This document shows, in pieces, positions 43,889 through 53,300 of a stretch of DNA of 64,000 nt (position 1 is the first letter of the stretch; every line of letters begins with the position of its first letter). The DNA comes from Sthenelais limicola (Eukaryota > Annelida > Polychaeta > Phyllodocida > Sigalionidae). A model generated the notes under the pieces. That model saw only the letters and a program-made list of their open reading frames with translations, ran no database searches and was not told where the DNA came from. The stretch is from positions 58,680,773 through 58,744,772 of the forward strand of contig OW804095.1 in assembly GCA_942159475.1 (NCBI GenBank), read 5' to 3'. Made by a program: the position numbers and the translations under genes.

Positions 43889-44737
43889 ATGGGTAGATAT
43901 TGTACGCCCTGCAGATTTGAGCATGATGCTCCGACTGGATTGCATTGCAATCGTAAATTGATAGCAGAGGTGGCAAAATTAGACGGTGAAAAAACAAGTC
44001 AACTCACCGGGCGTGTAGAGGGTCTGGAAAACATGGTCAGTCGATTCCTGACGGCGGTCCAGGCGCTAGAAAAGAAGCCCGAGTCATCAGTAGGCTCCTC
44101 AGATAGTGAGATTCATATCAATGAAGATAAAGGCAGGAAGTCTCGTCGGGATCTGGAGGATGAAGAGCCAGCGCACAGTAGAGAGAGTTCCATATATACA
44201 GCGGGCTCGTCATCTCACCTTCGTCGGCGCAGTTCTTCTAGGAGGAGGTCCGGGCCTTTCGACCGCGAATCGGTCATAGACAAGGGTGAGACAGTTGAAA
44301 ACTTTAATGAACTTTTGCTTCTGTCCTTACAACTTATGGAAAAGTTAATCTCTGACTCACGCCCTGTAGAGGAACTGTCAAGTGTTTTATCTCACTGTAT
44401 CACCATGACGGAGAAAGATGCTTCATCCATGTACACTCTCAAGGCGTCATTGGCGTATGATCAGGCTGTCAGTTCAAGAGCCAACAAGAAAGGTCTGGTC
44501 GCTTTCGGCGATACACGCCAGGAGGAGGTATTGCGCTACTATTCCTATGAAAATTCACGCAAAGCAGCTTCTTTGAAGTCTTCTGTAAAAGCCAAGTGTA
44601 CCAAGGAACGTATGTGTTTCAAGTTTAACTCTGGTGGATGTACCAGGTCCCAATGTGACTACGGCCACCGATGCTCTTCATGCGGATCAGCTGATCACGG
44701 AGCGAAGACCTGTGCGTCGACCAAGGCGTCTAAATAG
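43889..44737 (+). CDS. Ngaro copy 2 gag-like protein
   Basis: Start ATG 43889 (MGRYCTPC) was chosen because it matches the start of copy 1; the frame is open upstream through A1. 282 residues. N-terminal C-x2-C-x3-H-x7-C (CTPC...H...LHC), an acidic/Arg-Ser middle, then the conserved helical domain (GPFDRES, YDQAVSSRANKKGLVAF, RQEEVLRYYSYENS). C-terminal CCCH-type motif (C-x7-C-x4-C-x3-H from CFKFNSGGC) and CCHC knuckle (CSSCGSADHGAKTC). It probably coats element RNA. Intact. It ends in TAG 44735-44737, after which the same frame continues as pol. Confidence 0.82.
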   Translation: MGRYCTPCRFEHDAPTGLHCNRKLIAEVAKLDGEKTSQLTGRVEGLENMVSRFLTAVQALEKKPESSVGSSDSEIHINEDKGRKSRRDLEDEEPAHSRESSIYTAGSSSHLRRRSSSRRRSGPFDRESVIDKGETVENFNELLLLSLQLMEKLISDSRPVEELSSVLSHCITMTEKDASSMYTLKASLAYDQAVSSRANKKGLVAFGDTRQEEVLRYYSYENSRKAASLKSSVKAKCTKERMCFKFNSGGCTRSQCDYGHRCSSCGSADHGAKTCASTKASK

Positions 44738-45754
44738 GATGCGGCAGGGGTAAGTCGGGGTAGTGGCGCCATCTGTGATATTGCGATAGACTCTGTTCCT
44801 GATTCTCCAGCTTTGGAGGGGAGTTTAGAGGGTAAGATGGCCGTCAAGGACACTGTAAGTAGTGTTTTCGCTACGTTGCAAGAGGATTTTCCCCCCGATT
44901 TATTCCATCCAGGTGATATTGAGACTTCTTGTGATAGTGATTGTGATTACCATTATATTTGCGAGGCTGTTGCCGAATTTTATCGAGATGAATCTGATAT
45001 TTCTTATGATGGCGTGGTGTTTTCCACGCCTGTTTCTCCGAATGATCGTTTGGTGAAGGTTTTTAGTGAATGTTTTGATGGTATGTGCGACTGTGTTCAT
45101 ACGCTCGGGTGTATTCCCGTGCAGCTAAAGCCGAGTAGATTTGCAATTTTGAGCCGTCAAGGTTGTGCAGTTTTTAATCGCTATATAGAAGTTTTCTACG
45201 GTATTATTGATGGCTTTGACGTCGTAGATTCGCCAGTACAGGCGTACAACTGTGTAAATTATTCATCTATTCTAGAAGAACCTGCTCGTTCCAAGATGGA
45301 TACGATAGTCGAAAATGAAATTTTGGAAGGCTGTGTTTCGGTAGTCAGAGACAAGCCCAAGTGTATTCACGCCCTGGGAGCAGTTGCCAAAGCTGACGGT
45401 GGTCTCATGTGGTGGCATGGCTTCTGCAAAGTGTTCAACGGTGTGAGGCTATTAAATAAACCTGAATTTCATCTTCCCCTAGTGTCTGACGCTTCAAGTA
45501 AGGGTTTCGGCGCATTTCTCGGCGCTGACTGGCTTGCAGGCGCCTGGGAAGCATGTGTAGTGCCTTGGTCAGATACGGACTGTGGTCATTTAATTGACGC
45601 CCCTACTGAGAATGTTTGTGTGGACAACATTAATGTACAAGAGCTCTACCCGGTGCTGGTAGGCGTCAAACGCTGGAAGGACTTGTTGAGAGGTTCCCGA
45701 GTCCATTGCTTCATAGATAATACACAAGTCGTGGCAATGTTAACTACGGCATGA
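44738..45754 (+). pseudogene. Ngaro copy 2 pol, N-terminal part and RNase H, RT palm deleted in frame
   Basis: Open directly from the gag TAG in the same frame (GAT GCG GCA GGG). About 190 residues of unknown linker precede a typical RT entry block (ENEILEGCVSVV, then IHALGAVAKADGGL). The next residues are MWWHGFCKVFNGVRLL and LVSDASSKGFGAFLG, which belong to the RNase H region. Fingers and palm, including the YxDD site, are therefore gone, with the reading frame preserved at about 45,405-45,410. RNase H acidic blocks are visible: the Asp of SDAS, NVQELYPVL (Glu), FIDNTQVV (Asp). The ORF ends by a one-base frame change overlapping the next ATG (ATGA). Confidence 0.75.
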
Positions 45755-46068
45755 GTTCTAATAAGACCTGCATGCAGTGGTTATACGAACTGTATTGGAT
45801 CACTTTCATCTACGATATTGAACTTCTTCCTCAGTACATTAACACCAAGAATAATGAGGTGGCCGACTTTTTGTCACGCCTTCCTTATATGAAAAAGCCA
45901 TGTGACTTTACTATACTATCTCAAGCTGGATTGTGTTGTTTTACTGATGTTCCTTGTCATTATGATAGGTATGACAGCGTGGATGAAAAAGGTCCATCAA
46001 CTTCAAGCATCATCTGTAGCGCCATCGACGCTGGAACAAAGAGAACGCCAGTGGCGTCTATTTATTAA
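45751..46068 (+). pseudogene. Ngaro copy 2 RNase H C-terminal part, -1 frame
   Basis: Continues the RNase H domain (CMQWLYELYWITF, then YINTKNNEVADFLSRLP, the conserved C-terminal Asp block), then a linker. A single missing base near 45,750 explains the shift. A further shift near 46,010-46,030 leads into the recombinase frame. Confidence 0.65.
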
Positions 46069-46900
46069 ATTTATCTGTGATAACAAGCTGCCGTCGTCTC
46101 CTATACAAGTCGACGTGGTGTGTATGTTCGCAGCTTTCCTCTCCACCTTCATGAAAGTTTCTTCAGTTACGACCTACCTTAGTGGCGTGGTGTTTGGTGC
46201 ACGACTACGCTTCACCGACTGCCCGCCCATGTCACATCCAGCAATCAAGTCGGTGTTAAAAGGTGTCAGCCGTCTGCCAGGGGCGTCTCCAGTTCCCTCT
46301 GAAGCACTGTTGCCACGCCACCTTCTTCTGATGTCTCGTCAGGTTAATTATTCTTCTGCGTCAGAGTCAAGGATGTGGACCATGATTGTCTTCCTATTCA
46401 GGACCTTGCTGAGAGTGGGACATATAGTTCCTTCCCCCCACTCTCTACACCGTGAAGACGTCTCAGTGACTCCCTGGGGCATACTTGTCACGGTAAAAAC
46501 TTCAAAGACTTCAGCATCTCCATTCACTATTCCAGTGGTTATGCTTAATGACTGCGCCTTATGCGCTGTGTATTGGCTGAAGAAATGTGTTTTTGCTGAA
46601 AAATTATCTCCTTCAGCCTTATTGTTCTCTTCTGCTGGGCGTGAATCACCGTCCTACGACAACTTCAAGAAGTTTCTTCAAGCCCTTATTCTACGTGCAG
46701 GCTTCACAGGCGTGTTCAGCCCCCAATCATTAAGGAGAGGTGGCGCCACGTATATGGCGTCTATGGGCGTTAAGCTCTCTGACATTAAAGCCCGAGGTAA
46801 TTGGCGTTCTTCGTGTGTGGACTCTTACATCACGCCCGAGATGGACACAAAGCTTAAAGTGGATTCATTTATTGCTGAGCATCTTTCTTCTCACAAGTGA
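45902..46900 (+). CDS. Ngaro copy 2 tyrosine recombinase
   Basis: The recombinase proper starts at about 46,010 (APSTLEQRERQWR); the ORF upstream of this is probably out-of-frame RNase H linker. The N-terminal SAM-like domain runs to about 46,300. The catalytic domain has Arg in LFRTLLRVGH, Lys in VKTSKTSA, then FSPQSLRRGGATY, GNWRSS and the nucleophile Tyr in VDSYI. The usual His of the HxxR motif is Gln here (QSLR), which may reduce activity or be family variation. The enzyme joins circular cDNA to the target without hydrolysis. It runs to TGA 46900, twenty bases before B1. Confidence 0.78.
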   Translation: MTLLYYLKLDCVVLLMFLVIMIGMTAWMKKVHQLQASSVAPSTLEQRERQWRLFIKFICDNKLPSSPIQVDVVCMFAAFLSTFMKVSSVTTYLSGVVFGARLRFTDCPPMSHPAIKSVLKGVSRLPGASPVPSEALLPRHLLLMSRQVNYSSASESRMWTMIVFLFRTLLRVGHIVPSPHSLHREDVSVTPWGILVTVKTSKTSASPFTIPVVMLNDCALCAVYWLKKCVFAEKLSPSALLFSSAGRESPSYDNFKKFLQALILRAGFTGVFSPQSLRRGGATYMASMGVKLSDIKARGNWRSSCVDSYITPEMDTKLKVDSFIAEHLSSHK

Positions 46901-46919
46901 CTTCGGTTTGGCCTCTTTT

Positions 46920-47321
46920 GGTGAAAATAAAACCTCCTGATGAAGGTTTCAAGGCCATTCCTCCGTTCTGTGTTTATTCCAGTGTAGTGCGGGCGTCCAA
47001 GCCATATATGTGCAGGTGAAAACATCACCGATTATATTGGAGAAGTCACACCCCTAACTACGCCGCCTAGGTAACCACGCCCCCCTTGGTCCCGCTTATG
47101 ACGTCGCCCTTGTGTTTACCTATGACGTCACAGTCCCAATGCTTCCACGCCCACCTTACCTTCCACTCTCAACCGCTTCTCCGCCCACGCCACACGTATA
47201 ATTTTTTCTTTATATATTGTATTTGTATTATGGTGAAAATAAAACCTCCTGATGAAGGTTTCAAGGCCATTCCTCCGTTCTGTGTTTATTCCAGCGTAGT
47301 GCGGGCGTCCAAGCCATATAT
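46920..47321 (+). repeat. Ngaro copy 2 B1-A2-B2 terminal block
   Basis: B1 and B2 start GGTGAAAATAAAACCTCCTG and end CGTCCAAGCCATATAT, at a constant 312-bp offset. Each contains AATAAA, which may serve as polyadenylation signal. A2 lies between. Confidence 0.88.
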
Positions 47322-47453
47322 AAAACCTATAACTCTTTCAAGCAGAAGACCTGGATTTATATTCAGATGTATGGCAGTATGGATTTTATTCTAAAAAAAT
47401 CAATTGAACTATATAAAATCAAAATATTTAATATTCCAATAATTCTTTTCTAG

Positions 47454-47736
47454 GCTATGCACTCCAAGTGGTCCCGTATTTTACAGGGAATGGACCACAA
47501 AATCTCTACACTGATGTCGTCGCTAAGTTATTAGAATCTGCCAGTATTCTTGGAAAGGGTTACAGAGTCTTTTTCGACAACTACTTCATGACAGTTCACA
47601 TGTTTCAGGACCTATGTACCCGATTTTTTACCTTCTGTTGTGGCACAGTGAGGAAAAATCGAAAAGAGTTGCCAAAATCACTAATGGTGAAGAAGCATGA
47701 TGGGCTAAAGATCAAGGGACAAACGATATTCTCAAG
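47454..47736 (+). CDS. piggyBac transposase-derived exon
   Basis: Flanked by acceptor 'aattcttttctag' and donor CAAG|GTAGGG; entering phase needs one base from the previous exon. The encoded 94-residue block starts GYALQVVPYFTG. It holds VFFDNYFMTV, the second catalytic Asp block of piggyBac transposases (DDE_Tnp_1_7), then the conserved GTVRKNRKELPKSL. No frame breaks inside. Other exons are not in the neighbouring sequence; the young Ngaro element ends only 132 bases upstream, perhaps inside the preceding intron. It could be a domesticated PGBD-like gene or a decayed transposon with an intron. Confidence 0.72.
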
Positions 47737-48031
47737 GTAGGGTTGATTCACTGCCATATTATGTTTATAATCATCCTGTATTGTATGATTCCAGCTATGG
47801 CCAAAAATATATTCCATATTATCACTTTGTACTGAGTGAAACTCAATGTACAAGCCTACATATCACGATTTAAAAAAAAATAAGAACAATGAATATTGCA
47901 GGGTCGCTTATATATTACATTTATTATTATCATTACTGCCATACTATGTCCATAATTGTATTACTGACAATAAAAGATTTTTCAATTTAATTCAAGGTGT
48001 GGGGATCTACTCCTCAGTGTCATAATGAAAC

Positions 48032-48072
48032 CAACGATCCTATAGCTACACAGTGTAGCTATAGGATCGTTG
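48032..48072. repeat. Perfect 41-nt palindrome with 7-bp direct repeats
   Basis: CAACGATCCTATAGCTACAC, one central A, then the exact reverse complement. Immediately outside lie ATGAAAC (48025-48031) and ATGAAAC (48073-48079). The structure resembles a tiny terminal-inverted-repeat insertion with target duplication, or a template-switch product. Confidence 0.85.
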
Positions 48073-48405
48073 ATGAAACTGACTTATCTGTTGTGTTGGT
48101 GGCGGTAGCTGCTGATAGTTGGGTGGTTGGTAGACATGCATAGCCGAGGACGAGGGGACGATCGATGTCATTCTCTGTTGTTGCATATCAGAAGGGGAGA
48201 TTTGGTAGATGATCCTAATTGGGATGGATCAATCGGGTATCCACTAGGTCCTGAGGCAAAAGGTTGTAGCGTAGGTCCTTGATAACAAGAGTCACTATCC
48301 GATTGGGAATTTAAGTCTGATTTGTGAGTCGACATGTCCATGCCGTTGGTCGATGCTAGGGGATCACCCCTAGCGTTAATTAAGGTTAATTGACTCTATT
48401 GTGTA
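48050..48405 (-). pseudogene. Coding-like remnant, Ser/Pro/Gln-rich C-terminus of an unidentified protein
   Basis: Minus strand, frame with ATG 48341: MDMSTHKSDLNSQSDSDS, then TLQPFASGPSGYPIDPS, ending at a stop at 48168-48170. From about 48,200 a second frame continues with SPSDMQQQRMTSIVPSS and YQPPNYQQLPPPTQQIS up to the palindrome. The composition and the smooth hand-over between frames resemble the terminal exon of a transcription factor with one indel. I cannot name the family. No clean splice acceptor was found. Confidence 0.33.
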
Positions 48406-49726
48406 ACCATTACATAATATTATGCAACTTTGTAATTTGAAGATAAGTGAAAGAACTCAAATAAATCAAGAAGTACACCGGCCCTTGTCTATCAGATGAT
48501 GCCTTCTCAAGCTATGTGTTTCTTCACACATTTGTTCAACCACACATACAGCTAGGTACGGTATATAATTACTTTGTACTTCATTTGTTTCTGAGTATTC
48601 TCCAGAACCTTTGTTATTTTCGTTTTGAATTCCAGTCGGAATTGGGGAAAGTTTGGTTGCTTCTTGTTATAACATTTGATATGTAGGCAAAACGTTTAGC
48701 AGTGGAATATGTAATTTATAATAGCTTTATCTTCCTCAATCCCATGCAAACCCGAGTTGGTATTCATATTGGTCGGCTTAAACCATTGGTAGGCATAATT
48801 ATATTTATTTGTTCTTCTAACCAGCTTTCTACATTTTCACAAAACCTCAACGTACTTCTACATTCAATAAGTGTCCTCATCATCATAGAAGGAACAGTTT
48901 TTGAGTCAATGATTCTTTACATAAATATAGGTAATCACATGAAGGAATAGGGCAGTTTACAAATTGACAGCAGCGCCATACAGAGAGCGGCAGAAAACGG
49001 CCCAAACTATGAGCTAGGCGGGCAGGCTCACAGAAGCCTTATGTATTAACCATAGGCTTCTAACTTTCTCCTTTTTCTCCCAGAATTTGAGTTATTGTAT
49101 AATACTATCAGCTATCCAATATTATTAAATGACATGTTAAGATTGGTCATGCTTAATAAGAGGACATTTTATCTGCTAGATTTTAGTATATGGCAACTTT
49201 CGTAACAGTGTATCAACAAAAACAAGTAAGCATAGGTGTACAGGCTGCAGGGGGTCAGCGGCCGTATGGTCAGAGGCACTTACACCTCTGCACGTCCACC
49301 GGGAGACCGGGTGGAGGGTGCCCGCATAGCCAGGTAGGTCAGCCGGACTGGGCATGCGCACAGTGGTGAAAGTTAATTATAGTTAGGCAAGTATATATAT
49401 ACCCCTGGAAAAGTAGCTTGAACGTCTTAGTTACTTTGTTTTTTTCCAACCATATTTTCTATAAAAGGATATTTATTTGTATTTCTCTGGTATATAAACG
49501 ATTATTAAAGGAAGAATTACTGACATTGAGGACATGGAAAGGGTTCGGGTATACCTCTAGTTGCTCGGTTTTTTCCGAGGCAAAGCCAAAGGGGTTATCA
49601 TCATCAGGGCCCGATGAAGTCTGGAATGGAGGTCATTAATTTGTTTAGTCATGATTTCATCCTTAACCTTAAACAATGCATAGGCCTATTGGCCTGGGGG
49701 GAAAAGCAAGCAACTAGGAATAATAT
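48406..49726. other. No gene identified
   Basis: AT-rich apart from a GC-rich patch at 49,250-49,350. Short open frames look like chance. Confidence 0.45.
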
Positions 49727-49942
49727 GGGTCAGATTTTCAGAAAATGTTCATCTGGCAGCTGTACACATTTATTAAATTCTGCTAAATTAGGCTCCAATT
49801 TGGACAACATCCGGCATTGCATTCATTCTAGCAATTTGGTTGGCTAGGTTGAACTGTATTTTGAACTTTATTTTCATCTGAAATTTGGGTTATTTGAGAA
49901 GATTGGCGAAGTTGAATTGTACATTTTTTGAAAATCTGACCC
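49727..49942. mobile_element. Miniature inverted-repeat element, 216 bp
   Basis: Left GGGTCAGATTTTCAGAAAAT and right ATTTTTTGAAAATCTGACCC are reverse complements with one mismatch over 22 bp. Its right portion (GGGTTATTTGAGAAGATTGG) recurs at about 61,185, so it is a repeat family. No target duplication seen. Confidence 0.75.
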
Positions 49943-50371
49943 AAACGTGTGTATATTTTCTACGGCTCCGGGGCATTCATAGCCAAAGGATGCCCTGCCT
50001 TTAAGACTCAGTAAGAGGGCGTCTATTGGCCAAAAATCATCTAAAAAAATACACTAAAACATTTACAATCGTACACATGAAATAACATTGTCTCACAAGA
50101 AGAAGATCTATATCAACGTAATAGGATGCACTACGCGTTTGCCATAGAGCTCAGTTGACTGTGACGCCCACTCCAATCAAACCTACCTTTCTACTTCGGC
50201 AGACGAACTCTCTCCAACACATGCACTTACACACACACCCAACACACGGACTCCTCTACACAGACTCACGACTATAATAGCTGGGTCCTGGTCGGCGTGT
50301 CCCCACATCATAACAGACCCTGGAAAGGTATAGATTGGCTCTCCTCCTGTCTACTACTACACTCTTCCATA

Positions 50372-53300
50372 ATGCCCAAGTGTCCACGCTGCGACAAGGA
50401 AGTTTACTTCGGTAAGAACACAATTTCAGTCTTTAACATGTCATGTATGATCATGAATCATTTTAATTTTAATTTACTTCTAACTCGAATCATTTTGATG
50501 CAATATTTGCATGATTCGGACGGTCCCCCAAAATACCGCGAAAACTACAAAATGAGGGGCACATGTCCAAACATCGGCACATATCCGCATAATATAATAT
50601 CATGATAATGACCAAATGGTTTTGTATTCGTTACATCACAAACCTGCATTGATGACAATTTGTCTCGTTGCATTTTATAGCCAGTCATAAGTTTGTTGGC
50701 GATTGGTGATTTCCTGACTCTTCCTCAAATATGTTCATTTATTCGTTAACAAAACAATCAAATGATACCATTTCCTGTGACCACAGAATATGAGTCACTC
50801 TAAATATAAACGGAAGCGAAAGCTTAGAAGTCGTGTCATGATACTACCGGTAATATAATACTGTTTCAAGCATATATCCTATATTGCATAGAAGATGATA
50901 TATAGAATATCGAAGTGATGGAAATCAACTCAGAACATAGGAGGGACGGGACGGTTTGATTTATTAAGGTTCGTTTAATGGGGTTCCTATGTTTTCAAGG
51001 ATTGGTAATATATAGAATATTTTGCCATGATATATTTGACAGCTCTCGAGTTGAAGCTTCATTGAATTTCATAATTTCATGCACATAACTCAAAACTAAT
51101 AAATCATAAAACTAATATATCCGACCTAGAGAAGGCGGAGGACATGTTAAAAATGTTAATTGTTCGTTCTTATACAAACCCATGCAAAAACATGTTTATA
51201 GTTAAAGATCAAACCTCTGGGTCTAGATATCCCAGACTATGTTACTCATACCTTTTTCATCGCGTGGTCAATATTGATAGAAGTAAAGTTAATTGGTACT
51301 GATCAGCCGGGGATGAAACGCGTGATAACGAAAACTCGTCGTATCAGTATCATCGTATCAGACATAATATTACACATGAGAGGGTATATATATAATTATA
51401 CGTTATCATGGAGTCACTTCTGAAGCCTTTGCAGAATCTGTAGGCCTTGGATAGATAACGCCTCGCTCTCGAATATCCATATATTCCATCTGTGGGTGAG
51501 TTTAATCGATTGACGAAAATAGCGTCAGGCCATGTTCTGTGTTTACAATGTGCAGGTAGAATGTGGATCGTGTTTGCGACGCAATTGGCATAAAACAAGA
51601 TTACCGTTTCAATTTGATGTATAGAGGAGGTCTCGCATGTAATCCACGATAGGGAGCTATCGTAAGTTGTCAACTCACAATTAACGTTATTATCACAAAC
51701 TCATTAGAATTCCCATGAGAAGCATTTCGTTATTGTAAAATGGAGTTAGCAAATCAATTCGTAGGTTTCAAATATACTTTTGCTATTATTAGCGCGTGAA
51801 TGCAGAGACGATTACTCTTTGTTCACCTTCCCTACTCAACAAAACAAAACTAAATTCTGTAATAGTCTTCAACATCCATTTACTAACAATCTAATTTGAC
51901 CTACTATTCCTTTCGAAGTCGACTGTACATATACGAATCTATCATTTAATACGGTAAAAATGGTAAAAATAAAAGAAGGATATGGGATCCTTACAATCCT
52001 GATATCTGATAAGAATTAAATCTCATAAAAATATGTTCATAGTGGTTAGTTTTAATTGTCTAACGTATTCTAATATGTTTTGAAATAAATCATCAGCAAT
52101 CAAATCATTATCAACCCCGAATAAATTCAACACATAAACTTGTTTACATATAAAAAGCTATAATATAAAAATATATGATGTGTATTCGGTGGATACAAAT
52201 ATAAATCGGGAGAGAACAATGGCATAGCAACGGTCCCTTTCTCGGGGCGCAAGTCTTAGTCTTAGTCTCCAGTAAGCAAACTATTGCCATATCATATTAT
52301 CCCAATGGACTCTCATAGACATTCCGGATAATATAAATTTGTCATCCACCTGTTTCTCGTTCTATTACCAAAATAGTGTTGTTCCTTCAAATAACATGTC
52401 CATGTTCGGAGACCTGCTTATTTGGCTTCACGAAATAATTAAAACATTTACCAGCAGCAGACATTCGCCTAAATAAACTGCTAGAACTGTCAGTATGTAT
52501 TGATCGATTTATATCATTTTTAAATACCCTATATATACATGCTTCAGTTTCACCCCACACACTTCTAACCGATGTATTGAATTCCTCCTAGTTTATAGAT
52601 TGTTTGGGCTGCAAACTCGAAAATAATGACCCACAAACGCTTGTTTGGATCCTATTAAGGGTATTTGACACGTTACGGATCGACCCGGGCGCAGAATATC
52701 CCTCGGGGAAATACCAGATATGTTCAGAGATTTTGTTTTTCACGGTAACGTGAGAATTGCTATTCGATTACAACACACCTGTTAACCCGTTGTAATCATG
52801 TTAGGAATGTGTATTCAAATTCGCAACCATATCAATACACCTCGACAAAATAATTATCTTTGAACTTAATTATCACAGAACTATAACTATTATAGTTCTG
52901 TGTTATTATGTATGTCATATAACGCTACTGCTTGAGAATGGGAACTTTTACGGAACTTCGTGACTCTTAAGTTTCTTATAGAAATTCAAAATAAAAGCGC
53001 AAATAATTTCAGGCGATGTACATGCCATAGCAGCATACGTAGTGTGAGTTTTTACAGCTCATTATAGTTACTCTTTGCACGTCATGTAGAGAGCGGTTTG
53101 TGAAAAGGGTGCATGCATAGCTTCAAAGGAGGGTTGCTTAATATTTGTGTGGATATACGCCGTTTAAAAAGGATGTTGTGGCTGACCATTTAAATATTTA
53201 AAGATAGGCTATAGGAACCACTTAGGAATATTCTATACAGCTAACACTAAAGTTTGCGTTCTAAAAATTGGAAAAAGAATACTCCGCGCACTCACCGCCT

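Larger units (their letters stand above)
43768..47321 (+). mobile_element. Ngaro-like retrotransposon copy 2 with full split direct repeats, RT deleted
   Basis: A1 43768-43856, B1 46920-47009, A2 47010-47231, B2 47232-47321. A1 matches both ends of A2 (TGTGCAGGTGAAAACATCAC... and ...CACGCCACACGTATAATTTT) but lacks 110 internal bases. B1 and B2 differ at about one position in 90, so the copy is young. Gag, part of pol with RNase H, and a tyrosine recombinase are present in the right order. There is no target duplication, as expected for recombinase-mediated insertion. No RT active-site motif remains, so it cannot move by itself. Confidence 0.88.

Noticed and set aside
45902..46010. N-terminal part of the recombinase ORF as genuine protein
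   Set aside because: The hydrophobic stretch is the RNase H linker read out of frame; conserved recombinase sequence starts later.
47605..47853. Minus-strand ORF of 82 codons
   Set aside because: Antisense to the piggyBac exon.
50297..50605. 102-codon ORF as a gene of its own
   Set aside because: It is CRIP exon 1 read back into the leader and forward into intron 1; the real coding part is 50372-50411.
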